NCBI GenBank assembly: GCA_004352715.1
Contig: SCFE01000016.1
Location: forward strand, 2,387,331-2,451,330
Length of the DNA stretch: 64,000 bases
Direction of reading: 5' to 3'
Origin: Hofstenia miamia
Lineage: Eukaryota; Xenacoelomorpha; Acoela
Part shown: piece by piece, positions 34,848-46,159 of the stretch
Position numbering within the stretch: position 1 is the first letter of the stretch
How the letters are laid out: each line of letters starts with the position of its first letter
The notes under the pieces: model-generated
What the model was told of the DNA's origin: nothing
What the model saw: the letters and a program-made list of their open reading frames with translations, nothing else
Database searches by the model: none
Program-made: the position numbers and the translations under genes

Positions 34848-34901
34848 AGAACAGTATGGCATGCTCATTTATGGGTAGTTGGTTCGAATCCAACATGTTC
34901 T
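34848..34901 (+). ncRNA. tRNA-like unit 1 of 4
   Basis: This 54-nt core has AGAACA/TGTTCT as an acceptor-like stem, a short hairpin around CTCATTTATGGG, and a perfect T-arm, GTTGG TTCGAAT CCAAC, which includes a Pol III B-box (GGTTCGAATCC). There is no room for a full D-arm. The block from 34832 is conserved among the four copies. TTCTTCTT follows. This copy differs by A for C and G for A in the middle; the latter keeps pairing as a wobble. Confidence 0.55.
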
Positions 34902-34977
34902 TCTTAATTTGAAACTGTATAGTTATACATTTTCTAAAATATAAAATATTTATTTATAATTTTAGTATTAGAATCAG

Positions 34978-35031
34978 AGAACAGTATGGCCTGCTCATTT
35001 ATGAGTAGTTGGTTCGAATCCAACATGTTCT
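34978..35031 (+). ncRNA. tRNA-like unit 2 of 4
   Basis: This has the same 54-nt fold as unit 1, with the central hairpin CTCATTTATGAG and an exact T-arm. It is followed at once by TTTTTT, a Pol III-type terminator. It begins 130 bp after unit 1. Confidence 0.55.
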
Positions 35032-35106
35032 TTTTTATTTTCAAGCTAAAGTTAAATATTTAAACTAAATGAAATATTTATATATAATTTGCAGTATTAG
35101 AATCAG

Positions 35107-35160
35107 AGAACAGTATGGCCTGCTCATTTATGAGTAGTTGGTTCGAATCCAACATGTTCT
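35107..35160 (+). ncRNA. tRNA-like unit 3 of 4
   Basis: The core is identical to unit 2, followed by a T-run (TTTTTATTTT). It begins 129 bp after unit 2. The intervening spacers are also related, so the array grew by unequal duplication of an about 130-bp unit. Confidence 0.55.
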
Positions 35161-35233
35161 TTTTTATTTTCAAACTAAAGTTATACATTATCTAAATGAA
35201 ATATTTATTTATAATTTGCAGTATTAGAATCAG

Positions 35234-35287
35234 AGAACAGTATGGCCTGCTCATTTATGAGTAGTTGGTTCGAATCCAACATGTTCT
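35234..35287 (+). ncRNA. tRNA-like unit 4 of 4
   Basis: The core is identical to units 2 and 3, beginning 127 bp after unit 3. It lacks a long T-run (TTAATTTAT follows), so a Pol III terminator is weaker here. Confidence 0.5.
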
Positions 35288-35498
35288 TAATTTATACAAT
35301 CTTACATTCATTTTTTATTTAAATTCGTATCATGTATACAGTTCCACAGGTTGTAAAAGAATTCATTGCTTAATTCAAATGAAATTATTTTATAATATGC
35401 ATCTCAACATAAAGAGTGATATATCAATTATACTAATTATACAAGAATTGAGTAGTTAAATAATACTATGGAATATATTGTCAATAAACTTAAACAAA

Positions 35499-35564
35499 TA
35501 ATTCAGCAAGAATCGAACTTGCGCCTTCCCATAAAGGGATGTGTTACCACTACACCATGAATTA
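35499..35564 (-). tRNA. tRNA-like gene or tRNA pseudogene, 66 nt, short anticodon arm
   Basis: The cloverleaf, read on the minus strand, has acceptor TAATTCA/TGAATTA (7/7 paired), TG, D-arm GTGT-AGTGGTA-ACAC, an anticodon-position hairpin TCCC-TTTAT-GGGA, a 4-nt variable loop, and T-arm GCAAG-TTCGATT-CTTGC. A-box (TGGTGTAGTGG) and B-box (AGTTCGATTCT) positions are good. The anticodon arm is about four bases too short (4-bp stem, 5-nt loop), so no standard anticodon can be assigned. Downstream is only TTTG. It could be a degraded tRNA or a specialised RNA. Confidence 0.6.
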
Positions 35565-35657
35565 CTTTCAGATAAACATATAGATTTAAAATTAATTGGT
35601 ATATTGAACTTCTAACTACTAGAGGTACATGAAGTAAATATGTTTATAGAACTTAGT

Positions 35658-35856
35658 TTAAGAATGACAATAAGATGAAACATATTTATTTACAAACATT
35701 GCTACATATCTAATAATATTTAGAAGCTGGGAGTTTACAAAGTGCGGATTATCTGCACTTTTGCGTTTGTTCCTAATAGAACCTGCGAAAGAAGTATCGT
35801 AAACTACATTTGAATAGTCTTGACAAGTTTCTTGTAAAATTTGGTTGAAGTCCTTT
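35658..35856 (-). CDS. gene C: 3' end of an unidentified gene
   Basis: A 66-codon open frame enters from the gap at 35857 and ends at TAA (35658-35660). The product end is hydrophilic then mixed, with KDFNQILQETCQDYSNVVYD, IRNKRKSADNPHFVNSQLLN and a Tyr/Ser/Cys tail. I do not recognise a family. It converges on the tRNA-like region and could be a third gene of the same cluster. Confidence 0.45.
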
Positions 35857-36856
35857 NNNNNNNNNNNNNNNNNNNNNNNNNNNNNNNNNNNNNNNNNNNN
35901 NNNNNNNNNNNNNNNNNNNNNNNNNNNNNNNNNNNNNNNNNNNNNNNNNNNNNNNNNNNNNNNNNNNNNNNNNNNNNNNNNNNNNNNNNNNNNNNNNNNN
36001 NNNNNNNNNNNNNNNNNNNNNNNNNNNNNNNNNNNNNNNNNNNNNNNNNNNNNNNNNNNNNNNNNNNNNNNNNNNNNNNNNNNNNNNNNNNNNNNNNNNN
36101 NNNNNNNNNNNNNNNNNNNNNNNNNNNNNNNNNNNNNNNNNNNNNNNNNNNNNNNNNNNNNNNNNNNNNNNNNNNNNNNNNNNNNNNNNNNNNNNNNNNN
36201 NNNNNNNNNNNNNNNNNNNNNNNNNNNNNNNNNNNNNNNNNNNNNNNNNNNNNNNNNNNNNNNNNNNNNNNNNNNNNNNNNNNNNNNNNNNNNNNNNNNN
36301 NNNNNNNNNNNNNNNNNNNNNNNNNNNNNNNNNNNNNNNNNNNNNNNNNNNNNNNNNNNNNNNNNNNNNNNNNNNNNNNNNNNNNNNNNNNNNNNNNNNN
36401 NNNNNNNNNNNNNNNNNNNNNNNNNNNNNNNNNNNNNNNNNNNNNNNNNNNNNNNNNNNNNNNNNNNNNNNNNNNNNNNNNNNNNNNNNNNNNNNNNNNN
36501 NNNNNNNNNNNNNNNNNNNNNNNNNNNNNNNNNNNNNNNNNNNNNNNNNNNNNNNNNNNNNNNNNNNNNNNNNNNNNNNNNNNNNNNNNNNNNNNNNNNN
36601 NNNNNNNNNNNNNNNNNNNNNNNNNNNNNNNNNNNNNNNNNNNNNNNNNNNNNNNNNNNNNNNNNNNNNNNNNNNNNNNNNNNNNNNNNNNNNNNNNNNN
36701 NNNNNNNNNNNNNNNNNNNNNNNNNNNNNNNNNNNNNNNNNNNNNNNNNNNNNNNNNNNNNNNNNNNNNNNNNNNNNNNNNNNNNNNNNNNNNNNNNNNN
36801 NNNNNNNNNNNNNNNNNNNNNNNNNNNNNNNNNNNNNNNNNNNNNNNNNNNNNNNN
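35857..36856. other. assembly gap (1,000 Ns)
   Basis: This run of 1,000 Ns hides the 5' part of gene C and the left part of the second piggyBac. Confidence 0.99.
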
Positions 36857-37450
36857 AGAGTAAAAAAAATGTTATTTATGATTTCATCAATGCACCATGA
36901 TGATTCAATTGGTGATGAGAGTGTGAAGAAAAAGCCAGTAATTATCACTGACTATAACACTACAAAAGCAGGTGTTGATTCGGTCGATCAAATGTGCAAA
37001 CAATACACCACTAGGTTCAAGACACGAAGATGGACAGTTGTGCACTTCCAAAATTGGCTCGATGTTGCAGGCGTAAATAGTCTAACATTGTATAACATGT
37101 GTCATCCAAATTGGACACAAATCAGAGCAACTCACAGAAGACGCCATTTCCTGAAGACTTTAGCAAAAGAGCTAACATCAGCATACATGAAAACGCGCAT
37201 AGCAGAAAATCGAGGTTTACAACGTCCATTGATCCAAATGATCGAAAATTATGTTGGTCCCAATATTGGTGGGAACGCTGTCGATCAAGCACTGGCAGGT
37301 CATGAAAAACGACGATGTTCGCTGTGTAAAGCAACAGGGAAAATGCAGCGTTTATGCAACCTAACAAAAATGACATGTCAGGTGTGTGACTTGCCAGTCT
37401 GTGGTAAGCACTATGAAGTGGCAGGTGTAATCTGTCTGAATTGTAACTGA
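36857..37450 (+). pseudogene. piggyBac transposase copy C, C-terminal half
   Basis: This emerges from the gap shortly before the third catalytic Asp (GVDSVDQMC) and runs open through RRWTVVHFQNWLDVAGVN to the zinc-binding C-terminal Cys domain (CSLCKATGKM...CQVCDLPVCGKH...CLNC) and a stop at 37450. It keeps the CGA codons that are TGA in copy B, so it is the better-preserved version. Relative to copy B there is one extra base near 36876, which would shift the frame if real. The rest is in the gap, so functionality cannot be judged. Confidence 0.85.
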
Positions 37451-37764
37451 ACTTTATTCTACTTCTTTATTCTATTACTTGGACTTTATTTCACTAACAT
37501 TTTTATAAAGTGTATTTTTTGTGTTTTAAAATAAAGGTAGGTATATTTTTAGTTTATTTTAATTTTATTATATCACTTTCACACTGGTTCATAAATTTAA
37601 AATACATAAATTAACGTGTAATTCATAAATTTAACTAACTGAAACAATGAAAAATACATAAATTAAGGTGTGAATCACAAACTTAACTGACTAAAATGTG
37701 TGATTCTTAAAATCACATGTTGGCGTGAATAGGTTCTGTCAAATGTTGGTATGCTGAGGGTTAA
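37451..37764 (+). repeat. piggyBac copy C 3' UTR and right terminus with TTAA
   Basis: This is nearly the same sequence as 22666-22978. It ends GTATGCTGAGGG at 37760 followed by TTAA (37761-37764). The terminal CpG present in copy B (GTACGC) is TpG here. Confidence 0.85.
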
Positions 37765-40700
37765 CTATTTTGTTTTCATTTGTTATTTGTTTTGGTATTG
37801 TTATATTATATATCTAAAAGAATTTCTGATCAAATAATATTAGTTGTTTATGTAGGCAGCCTATTGTGGCAAAAAGAGAATAAACATTTTATCATTCTAT
37901 ATTTTATTACAATTTCAATATTAATTTTACAATTTTATTTCAACTGAAATTTGACAAAATGACAATGGTACTATATATTTTAGTTTGTATTTCTGGTAGT
38001 GTTCTCAAAATAGAGTAGAAGATCAAATTTGTACCTGTCAGCTATTTATTCATATTTTTCATCAGAATATTTTGTTTACAAATACCAGTTTATTTAGTTT
38101 TGTATATATATGTGTGAATTGCTCATTTATATTCTTTAATTTAGTCTCAGTAAATTCATTTTTTACTCTTTATCTTTGAATCATGGGGAGCTCTGGCCAC
38201 ACAAGCAGTACTGGGAACCTCAAGAGTTAATATCAAAGGTTGCAAAGGCTACCATTGTAGAGACTGACCCACATTCCGGCAAAAGAAAGAGCATTGGTGG
38301 TTTACTGATTCACTGAAGAAAAACAGAAATTATCAATAGAGAATAGACTTCCAGCAGCAACCAATTCACATTGTATCATGCCAAAGCCATATCCATGAAG
38401 CCATCCTTACTTGCCAAGGTGCTATTTGTGTGTCTCAAGTATTAATTTCTAGCTCAAATAAACAATTTAACTCAGAGTTCTGTTATCTCAGCTCATGTAA
38501 ATAAATAATAAAAAAGGCACATAATTACAGTGCATTCACATTCACCAACAGCATAGTATATTTGCAGTGTGTTGTTATTAAGTGCATTTACAAAATGAAA
38601 TGATCAAATTAAAAGATGTTATCCCCAACATATATGCATAGCTGTAACATAAAGCAACCATGATTTGGGCTGCCAACTTTTAAGGGGCTAGTTATTGCCC
38701 AGACACTCATGGAGTAACTCCCAAATTGTCACCAGATCTTAGGCAAGATTTATTATAAAATTCATAACAACCTAAAAGGGTTAGCATATGAATAAATCAA
38801 AAAGATCAAACATGATTGGAGTGAGACAAATTATATTGTGCAATTGCTACAGTTCTCTCACTTATTTATAACAATTTTAGCAAATTATTACCTGTTATGT
38901 GTTTACAAGACATTGTGTGAAATTCCCTCACAAATTAAATGAGCAATAACATGTATGACTCAGATTGAGGGGAAAATAGAAATTATGATCGTAAAACTGC
39001 ACTCGAAAATACAAAGAATTACAAAGAATTAAACATTAATAAATTGATAAATGGGCAGCAATAATCAATTTGTCATGATTATGTAATCACTAAGCTAGAG
39101 TGCCAAATTAATCAGAAATAATTAAAATAAGGGTCCTGAGTGACTCTACACTATTTTATTCAATTTTTCTAAATTTCAACTGTTTTGTTAAAGGGCACCC
39201 AGGCATGGCATTACTTGGCTGGTATGCTTTCCTTTAATCTAGGTTAGGTGTATGGTTAGGGCTGTTTTTCATTCATAACAAAAATGGTTAATATTGTTTT
39301 CACATAAATTGCACAAGATGAAAAATACACTGAGTTTAGGTTATTTAACTAGGCACTAAAGTTCACTACTTACACCCAAGAGTTAGGGCTTCTTTATTCT
39401 TATCTTATTTAGGGCTCTAGTCTTATATGACTCTTTCTTAAAGGTTATCCCTATTACCTTGGCCAAGTTTGCCACTCTTCCCTACCATAATCTCCTGCTT
39501 GCATTTATATTTTGTTAGGATAGGGTATAATAGCAGGAGGAGCATCAGTAAATCTATGCATCAACTCAAACCCTAAATAAGCTAAGATAGAAGAATAGTT
39601 AGCTGATTTCATAGCAATGCCACACTATACTATTTCTCTTAGCAATCATTTAGATTAGTTTATTACTTTCCAGATGTTGAATATAATTTTTTGTATTTAT
39701 ATTTTATTAATGCAGAATTAGTCTTGCAACAATGAGTGGGAGTCAGCAGTCTCATAACACCACGTGCATTAAAAGAGGTTAATATTTGAGTTTATTATTC
39801 AAGGGGAACCAGGAATTTGGAAAAATTGTAATAATACATCTTATTGGTTTACTACTTACAATTACAGTAATACAGAAAATCATATCATTTAGATGTTAAA
39901 CAAATAGTGGTTTTAGATTTTATAATTTATATACTTGTAGACATAATATTCCAAATTTTTTGGTTTTGAAAATTAAGAGATCAATGCAATAAGAGATTCA
40001 ACATTATTCAAACCTGAAAATTTTTATATTTGAAATGATGTAAAAATTGATAAGCTAGCCCAAATAACTAAATTCAAAAGATGTAATAAAAATGAAACAA
40101 AAACAACTTAGCATTTATAAATTATTTATAAAATGTATTATGAAATTACACAGCCCAAGCATATTAATGTAAATCCTTGATTATCAAGTTACATATAAAC
40201 AGTCTCAGGGGCAAAATGTATATAAAATTTAAATGACAATTGTCAATGTTTAAATTTATTGCACATATTTACATGTATGTACTTACAATTCCATACTTTA
40301 ATGATCTAAGCTACATAGAAAATTAATTGAAATACAGTTTAAAGAAATACATATATATCAAATATATATATAATTGCAATTTTATTGAAATCATGTTTCT
40401 AACACTATGTAATTTTTGGTGACAGCAGAATTGAAAAAAAATAAATTGGGGAAAATGACACAGCACTATTCAATATATTTAGAAATATATTGTTAACCAC
40501 AAAATGGGTCTACAGAGGTTACATCAACCAGAAGTTTCATAGACTAAGGAATTTACATTGAATAAAAATTACATTGGCTGAAAATCTGAGAGAGTTTTCA
40601 ATTGAAAAAATTTTGAAGGGAAATCATTGATAGCCATACTAAAACTCAATTAATAATCTGATACAAATGAGTATTTTAGTGTAAGAAATTTAAAATTTTT

Positions 40701-43700
40701 TTAAATTTTAAAAGCTTGATTGTGCTCAGAAAGTTATTGCAAAAATAATGTACATATGCAAACTCAGACTAAGAGTAGAAAATGCAAAATTCTGCCTAGC
40801 CACTACACATTGCATTGAATTTACAATTCATTAAAACAAATTCAATCTTGTACTTAACTGTATTCAATCTTTAACTAATCATTAGTGATTTAATGCTGGT
40901 AGATTGTAAAAAAAATGCTTATAAAATATTTTTTGCAGATTTCAGATATAAATTGTTAAGCAACTACCACAGTGGTTTCATAAAATTCAATAATTGTCTT
41001 CACAATGGAGATTCACATCAGGGTTTTTGAGTTTTTGGAATGTTTATAACTTAAGCTCAAATGAGCTAAAAAACTTCATTGGAAAACTCAGATGAGAAAT
41101 CATTAATCTTCAAACTTGATCAAAATTGAAGATTCCATAAAACTTAAATTATTAAAATGTCAGTTTCTTTATAAATCCCAAATATTTATTTTTTAGACTA
41201 CAAAACTTGGAATTATTGTAAACTAAATTACATTTTACTGTAAGAAAACTTTGAATTAGAAAAAACCTTGAATTTTATCCAAAAATACTTGAGCTCAAAA
41301 TGTCAAAAATCTGTTTAAATGCTATTACATAAAAATTTTCCCAATTTAATAGGGTTGCTCAGCAACATCAATATCCATTTTGAGATATCTGATATTTGTT
41401 TTTAGAAATGTGGTATCCATTTAAAGTACCAAAAATTAATGTAAGTGCCTCTGAAGAAATGTTTCCACATTCTGTATTTAGGAGGTCAAGAAAACGTCAA
41501 ACCAATGAAGCTGTAATGGGATAAAGACAAAAGAAGGTAATATTAAAAAATCGTAGAAATTTTAAAAACTTACAACAATTTTTTTTATGATTGGTACTAT
41601 TATATAATTAATTATATAAAAATATAATAATTATATAAAAATTTAATATTTTTAAACATTTCAAAGCTTCATGAAAATCCCCTATTAAATGCGGTTTTCC
41701 TGCAATGGAAAACAGTGTAATAGTTTGACAATTTGATTAACACCATATGTTAGGTACCTAATTTAAGCCGGAGCATTTTATATTTAAATGATTTGATTAC
41801 CTTCTAGGTATACATTTTTAAAAAAAGAAACATCATTAACATTGTTTTTTCATGATTGAATATATTTCTCGTGTTGATTAAATTTGCAATGTTTCTGGAT
41901 CGACTTTAGTGTGCTTGACATCGTTTGTTTTTAGAATGAAGTTAAGGTATATGCGGTTGAGTTTAATAGCCATTTCTTGGTTGATCAATGTATATTATTT
42001 TCAGGCAACCTTAAATTGCTTTGAGTTGTATATGATTATATAAATCACATATAAAATTAAAAAAGTTTACATAATCGTTACAAATTTATTTTAATTTTAT
42101 TGGGTCTTATAATAGCAGAACTACTAATAGATGCTGCCACCTAGCGGCGTTATTGTACTTTAGGGGACCCAGTTTGAGTGACGTCATAAAATAGGTATTA
42201 AACTCTAACCTTAACCCTAACCCTACTCCCCAACCAATGCAATTATATTGCATTTCATCTTGTTGATTACCTAGCCACAAATGGAAGCAAAGGTGCACTC
42301 CTTCAGCTGGGATTAAGTTTAGGTCTACACAATGAATATTGCTTGAAATTTCAAACATATATCATTTAATGTGCATAGAGAAGCTTAAGGGGTAGTGCTT
42401 CTTATCCTTAATGTGATTTTTTATATTGAAACCATTTAATTTTAGTTAACATGTATGTGTATTTGGTGTTAAGCAAGTCATTGTTCTACAATACATTTTA
42501 TTATTGCGCTGCCATTGAGATTTATCAAATCTCATTTAAATTGATCTTGTCTCGTATAGCCAAGAGTCCTTTCCCGGACGCAATAGTCTACATTCTGTGT
42601 GAGAATGCCCAATATTATTGAGAAACATAAAAAATAATCACATTATCCACTTCATTTAGATTAAAGGAATCATTTAATGAATTATGTCTACATTGACCAT
42701 AAATGCGATTGTTAACAACTAGACAATGTTCGTCGTTATCTCAATAGGTACGAAAAATGTCCTTTACCTTTTTAATCTTTTTGAAAAATTGGGAAACTAA
42801 GACGAAAGTTTTGATTATAATGAAAAGTTAATCTAGAGTCATGTTAAAATTCCTGTTTGCACTAGATACGATTACTTTCATGCAAGGCATTCCTTAGAAT
42901 TGGTTAATATTGATAATATTGGCTCAGGAATAATACAAACAATATTGCTGTAATGCCAATTGATATTTAATAATTTATTATTTATCTAATGAAATTATTA
43001 ATTTGCAAATGTTGGTAGAATGGCCTTTATTTGTTTATTATTTTTCAAGGTTAGGGACATTTGTATTCATTCAATATGTACATCTTTAATACTAAATGCC
43101 AGTGTCCAAATTGAGAAATTTTCAAAATTGTAATATTTTGGATATGGAATATTTACATACTCAGAGGAATAAATATTCATTTTGTCATTGTAAACCAATT
43201 GCTAATAAGCTGCTTAATTATAATTTGCTTTCATGAGTGTGATATTTTTGTTTGGAAATCGAAAGAAGAAATTAATATATTTTTTGTTACCTATTACCAT
43301 TACAATTGCGAAATATTTAGTACAATGGTTTACGAAATACGTGTTACTAAAGGCGTATTTTTTCAAGAATTACTGGAGGTATATTGCAAATCCAGATGTT
43401 GCTTTACTACTTTATATTTTCAGCATTTCTTCATATAAATAGTGCGTGTAAATTTTCCATACATGACATTGAGTGCTTTTGAGAAAGATGATATTCCTCG
43501 GTACGGTTAATTAATCTCTTGGTACCTAATGACTCTGCATTGATGTTCACTAGAAATGAGTACCTGGGCATGTATATATTGACATGAATAGTGAATATTA
43601 TATTTCAAATGCGCAATGTTATCATTTTTAGATGTATAATCGTTATTTATTAAGTTATTCGATGTTGTATGTAATGCAGAATATATTGCTTGTATCATTG

Positions 43701-44040
43701 GAATTTTTGTTTGAACCAATTATGTCTTCCTTTTACAATTTTAATGGTCATAAATTGTTTGGTCGAATTTTGCTAATAACTGACATCATAGAGTCAATTT
43801 TATCAGCGTTATAATCTATATCACCATTATCTATGTTTTCAATATCTGTTGGGTGTGATCTGCAAATTCATGTAATTGCAATGGATGTTTGATACTTATT
43901 GCGAACAGTATGCTTTTGGTTTCTCCTGAAAATTCTTAAAAATACATCGTCGAGGGTATATTCTGCTTAAAGTTTTTATTCCAACTCCATATGCCAAAAG
44001 AAAATATTCTCACTGAACGTAGTACTGTATATTTTTCTAT
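37765..44040. other. gene-poor AT-rich stretch
   Basis: Apart from the R1 copy at 38165-38600, no gene or RNA is supported. Short ORFs at 42107-42358, 43199-43442 and 43507-43814 have no family motif. A somewhat more GC-rich patch at 42120-42320 contains three TAACCC-like units, too few for a telomeric tract. Confidence 0.5.
38165..38600 (-). repeat. interspersed repeat family R1, copy 3
   Basis: Its reverse complement matches 411-860 closely in order: CACTTAATAACAACACACTGCAA, ATGCTGTTGGTG, GAGCTGAGATAACAGAAC, GAGCTAGAAATTAATA, ATAGCACCTTGGCA, TGTGAATTGGT, GGAATGTGGGTCA and TTTGCAACC. No coding potential. Confidence 0.65.
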
Positions 44041-44117
44041 TGTGACAGGGAAATCAATGTAGCGATGAACTGATGAATTATACATCAGCTCATCGCTACA
44101 TTGATTTCCCTGTCACA
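44041..44117 (+). ncRNA. 77-bp near-perfect hairpin
   Basis: Arms 44041-44075 and 44083-44117 (35 bp each) are complementary except one A/G position, which is a G-U wobble in RNA. The loop is AATTATA. Such a palindrome is too good for chance. It could be an siRNA- or miRNA-type precursor, or a small snap-back element. No flanking target duplication is obvious. Confidence 0.7.
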
Positions 44118-45025
44118 TTTTCAACATAGGCTTAATACCATTTTAAGTAATGTCCATAAAAAGTTGTGATTGCAAAAATTCTATTTGGTAATCGCATCTT
44201 TAATTTTCGACAATGTGAGACTACTTATCGAATCGTGCATTTGGTATGTTGCCAGGACGGGCTTGCTTAAGTCTACGAAGATCGAGTTAAATTGGGTCAT
44301 TGTTTCTGTGTCAAAACTGATATTGTTCTGGTTATCATGATGAATTTGGAAATTTTCAGAGCAATAAAATAACCCAGTAATCCAGAACATACTATATTAA
44401 AATCTTTCCGGATGATGCTGGAAATTTTATCAATTTCAAAAATTGCATGTTTTCAGGAAATGTCGAAACAATCCGATAACGTAGAAAAAGTTTGCCTGCT
44501 TCCCGGTACTGACTATTTTGACAACCTCTTCAGGCATAAAATGACATTTTCAATGCGTTTTTACAAATGAAAAATCACATTACGAGAACATCAAGAGATT
44601 ATTATTGTTAAATAATCGGCTTATTAATTTGGTGTCCATTCCATCATTGTGATCAAGTTAAATCCTGATTAAAATCAGACGACGATTACACATTAATTCA
44701 TTTGTTAAAATCTTGCTAATGCAAAACTAGAAATTTTTGTTTCAAAACTGTCACGGAGGTGTTAAAAATGTAATGAAGAAAGAAGATGAATGAAGACTTT
44801 AAAGTAAACGATAGCGTAATTAATGTATCTAGCAGAAAATTAACTAAAACAAGAAAAGCTCTCTCTTGTTGCATGAAAATGTCATAGATGTCTTCCCAAA
44901 ATACTCTTAATAAAAAGATAACAGAAATTTTTTCTAAAACTTATGCAAAAGTTGTAAGTTCACGAAAAATGAAGAAGACGAATACAAAGTTGAAATTCAA
45001 AACTATACATTAACTCATCAATAAA
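44118..45025. other. no recognisable gene; one coding-like ORF
   Basis: A 70-codon minus ORF (44390-44181) has coding-like composition (NISFDTETMTQFNSIFVDLS) and ends at a TAG. It could be a terminal exon, but no convincing acceptor or family match is seen. Confidence 0.35.
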
Positions 45026-45304
45026 ATGTTTAGAATTCCAAATAATGTAAAACAGATGACAGATGCCTTGAAAAACCCATCGAAAAATAAAAGCATATAC
45101 ATAAGTCGTTTTGATAAACTTAATGACACTTTAATATGTGATAAAGACTACTATGCTAAAAAAATAAAGAAAATTCTACATGATAAAACTAAATTTAAAC
45201 AGCTAAATTACCAAGGTGTAACTAAGTCTTTTATCAAAGAAGAAAGAGTAAATACCACATTAAGATGCCTAATGCAAAACAATCTAATATCAAAAGAATT
45301 TTAA
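45026..45304 (+). pseudogene. Penelope-like element, N-terminal fragment
   Basis: A 92-codon frame from ATG reads ISRFDKLNDTLICDKDYYAK, LHDKTKFKQL and EERVNTTLRCLMQNNLIS. It parallels the conserved Penelope N-terminal region (DKGN..VVLD..DY...L.D...F..L, then an E.R.N..L..L...G.IS segment). It stops at 45304, where unrelated sequence begins. It overlaps in content with the start of the second fragment at 46.2 kb, so they are probably two separate copies. Confidence 0.55.
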
Positions 45305-46159
45305 TGAAAAACAAGAACAGGAAGTGTGCAGCCCCGTTTACACTGGTTCAACTTGAGGAATTCATCAAGCGAATTCAATAGCGCATGAACGCGTTTACAC
45401 CTATTGTTCATGTTGATTTCATTTGACGATTTCAATAGCGCATGGTCGCGTTTGCATCTGTTCCTCATGTTGAATTCATTTGACGATTTCAATAGATTCC
45501 TAAGGTGTGGGTGGGTTATGAATTTTGTTATAAATGCAGATGCGGTTATAGGGTGGGTATACACAAAAAAATATGCGGGTAGAAAATTCAGGTACAAAAA
45601 TAGCAAAACACAAAATAATTGGCGTGCATCTCAGCGGAAAGTGTTAATTATCCAAATAGTAAAGTAAAACCTTATGGAAACTATGCTACGTATCAATAAT
45701 TAGGATTTTTACACTTTGCACCGCGCGCGCATCTCAGCGAATGTATTAAGCCATATAACAGGTAATACCTTATATAAACTACGTACAAAATGCGGATATG
45801 ATAATAGAAAACTGTGGATGCGGTTATGTATTTCAAACAATTTGCGGGTGCGGGTACAAACGCTCGAGTGCGGGCTGGGTTGGGTGGAAAAATTTGTACC
45901 CATGTCCACTCTTATATGTACCAACAAATAAATGGTATATCAATGGATTCACGTTTAGGCTCCACAATGGCAGCATTCTTTTTGTACATTACTCAATCTA
46001 AATTTTAAGACTTAAAATCGAACTCGAAACCTTTAATACTATCGATATATTGATGACATCTTATATATATATATATATATATAGCTATTTTGTACTGCCG
46101 ATGAGTGGAGACAATCGAAACATGTTTACATAAAATAATCGTTTAAGCACAATTTGTAC
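45305..46159. other. repeat-rich insert between Penelope fragments
   Basis: This holds the 57-bp tandem repeat (45334-45500), two diverged units sharing GC(G)CATCTCAGCG and ACCTTAT-AAACTA (about 45622 and 45728), G-rich GCGGGT/GGGTGCGGGT motifs (45500-45890) and an (AT)n run at 46061-46082. No protein was identified. The G-rich motif style recalls non-autonomous DNA elements. Confidence 0.5.
45334..45500 (+). repeat. three tandem 57-bp units
   Basis: The units start at 45334, 45391 and 45448. Each opens with a GCGTTTACAC-like block and contains TGTTGA(A/T)TTCATTTGACGA, TTCAATAG and CGCATG. On the minus strand the units stay open in one frame as a 19-residue repeat (LLKSSNE-N-CKR-HA). Confidence 0.85.

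Noticed and set aside
34832-35290. CRISPR-like array reading of the four regularly spaced units
   Set aside because: The spacers are related to each other, the units fold as tRNA-like structures, and the surroundings are eukaryotic.
35773-36948. Several 340-390-residue ORFs over gaps at 27.8, 33.8, 35.8 and 59.1 kb
   Set aside because: They consist almost entirely of unknown residues from N runs.
42128-42148. CTCF-like motif CCACCTAGCGGC
   Set aside because: A single partial match to a degenerate motif carries little weight in an unidentified organism.
42195-42235. TAACCC-like units suggesting an interstitial telomere
   Set aside because: Only about three imperfect units are present, too few to distinguish from chance in this patch.
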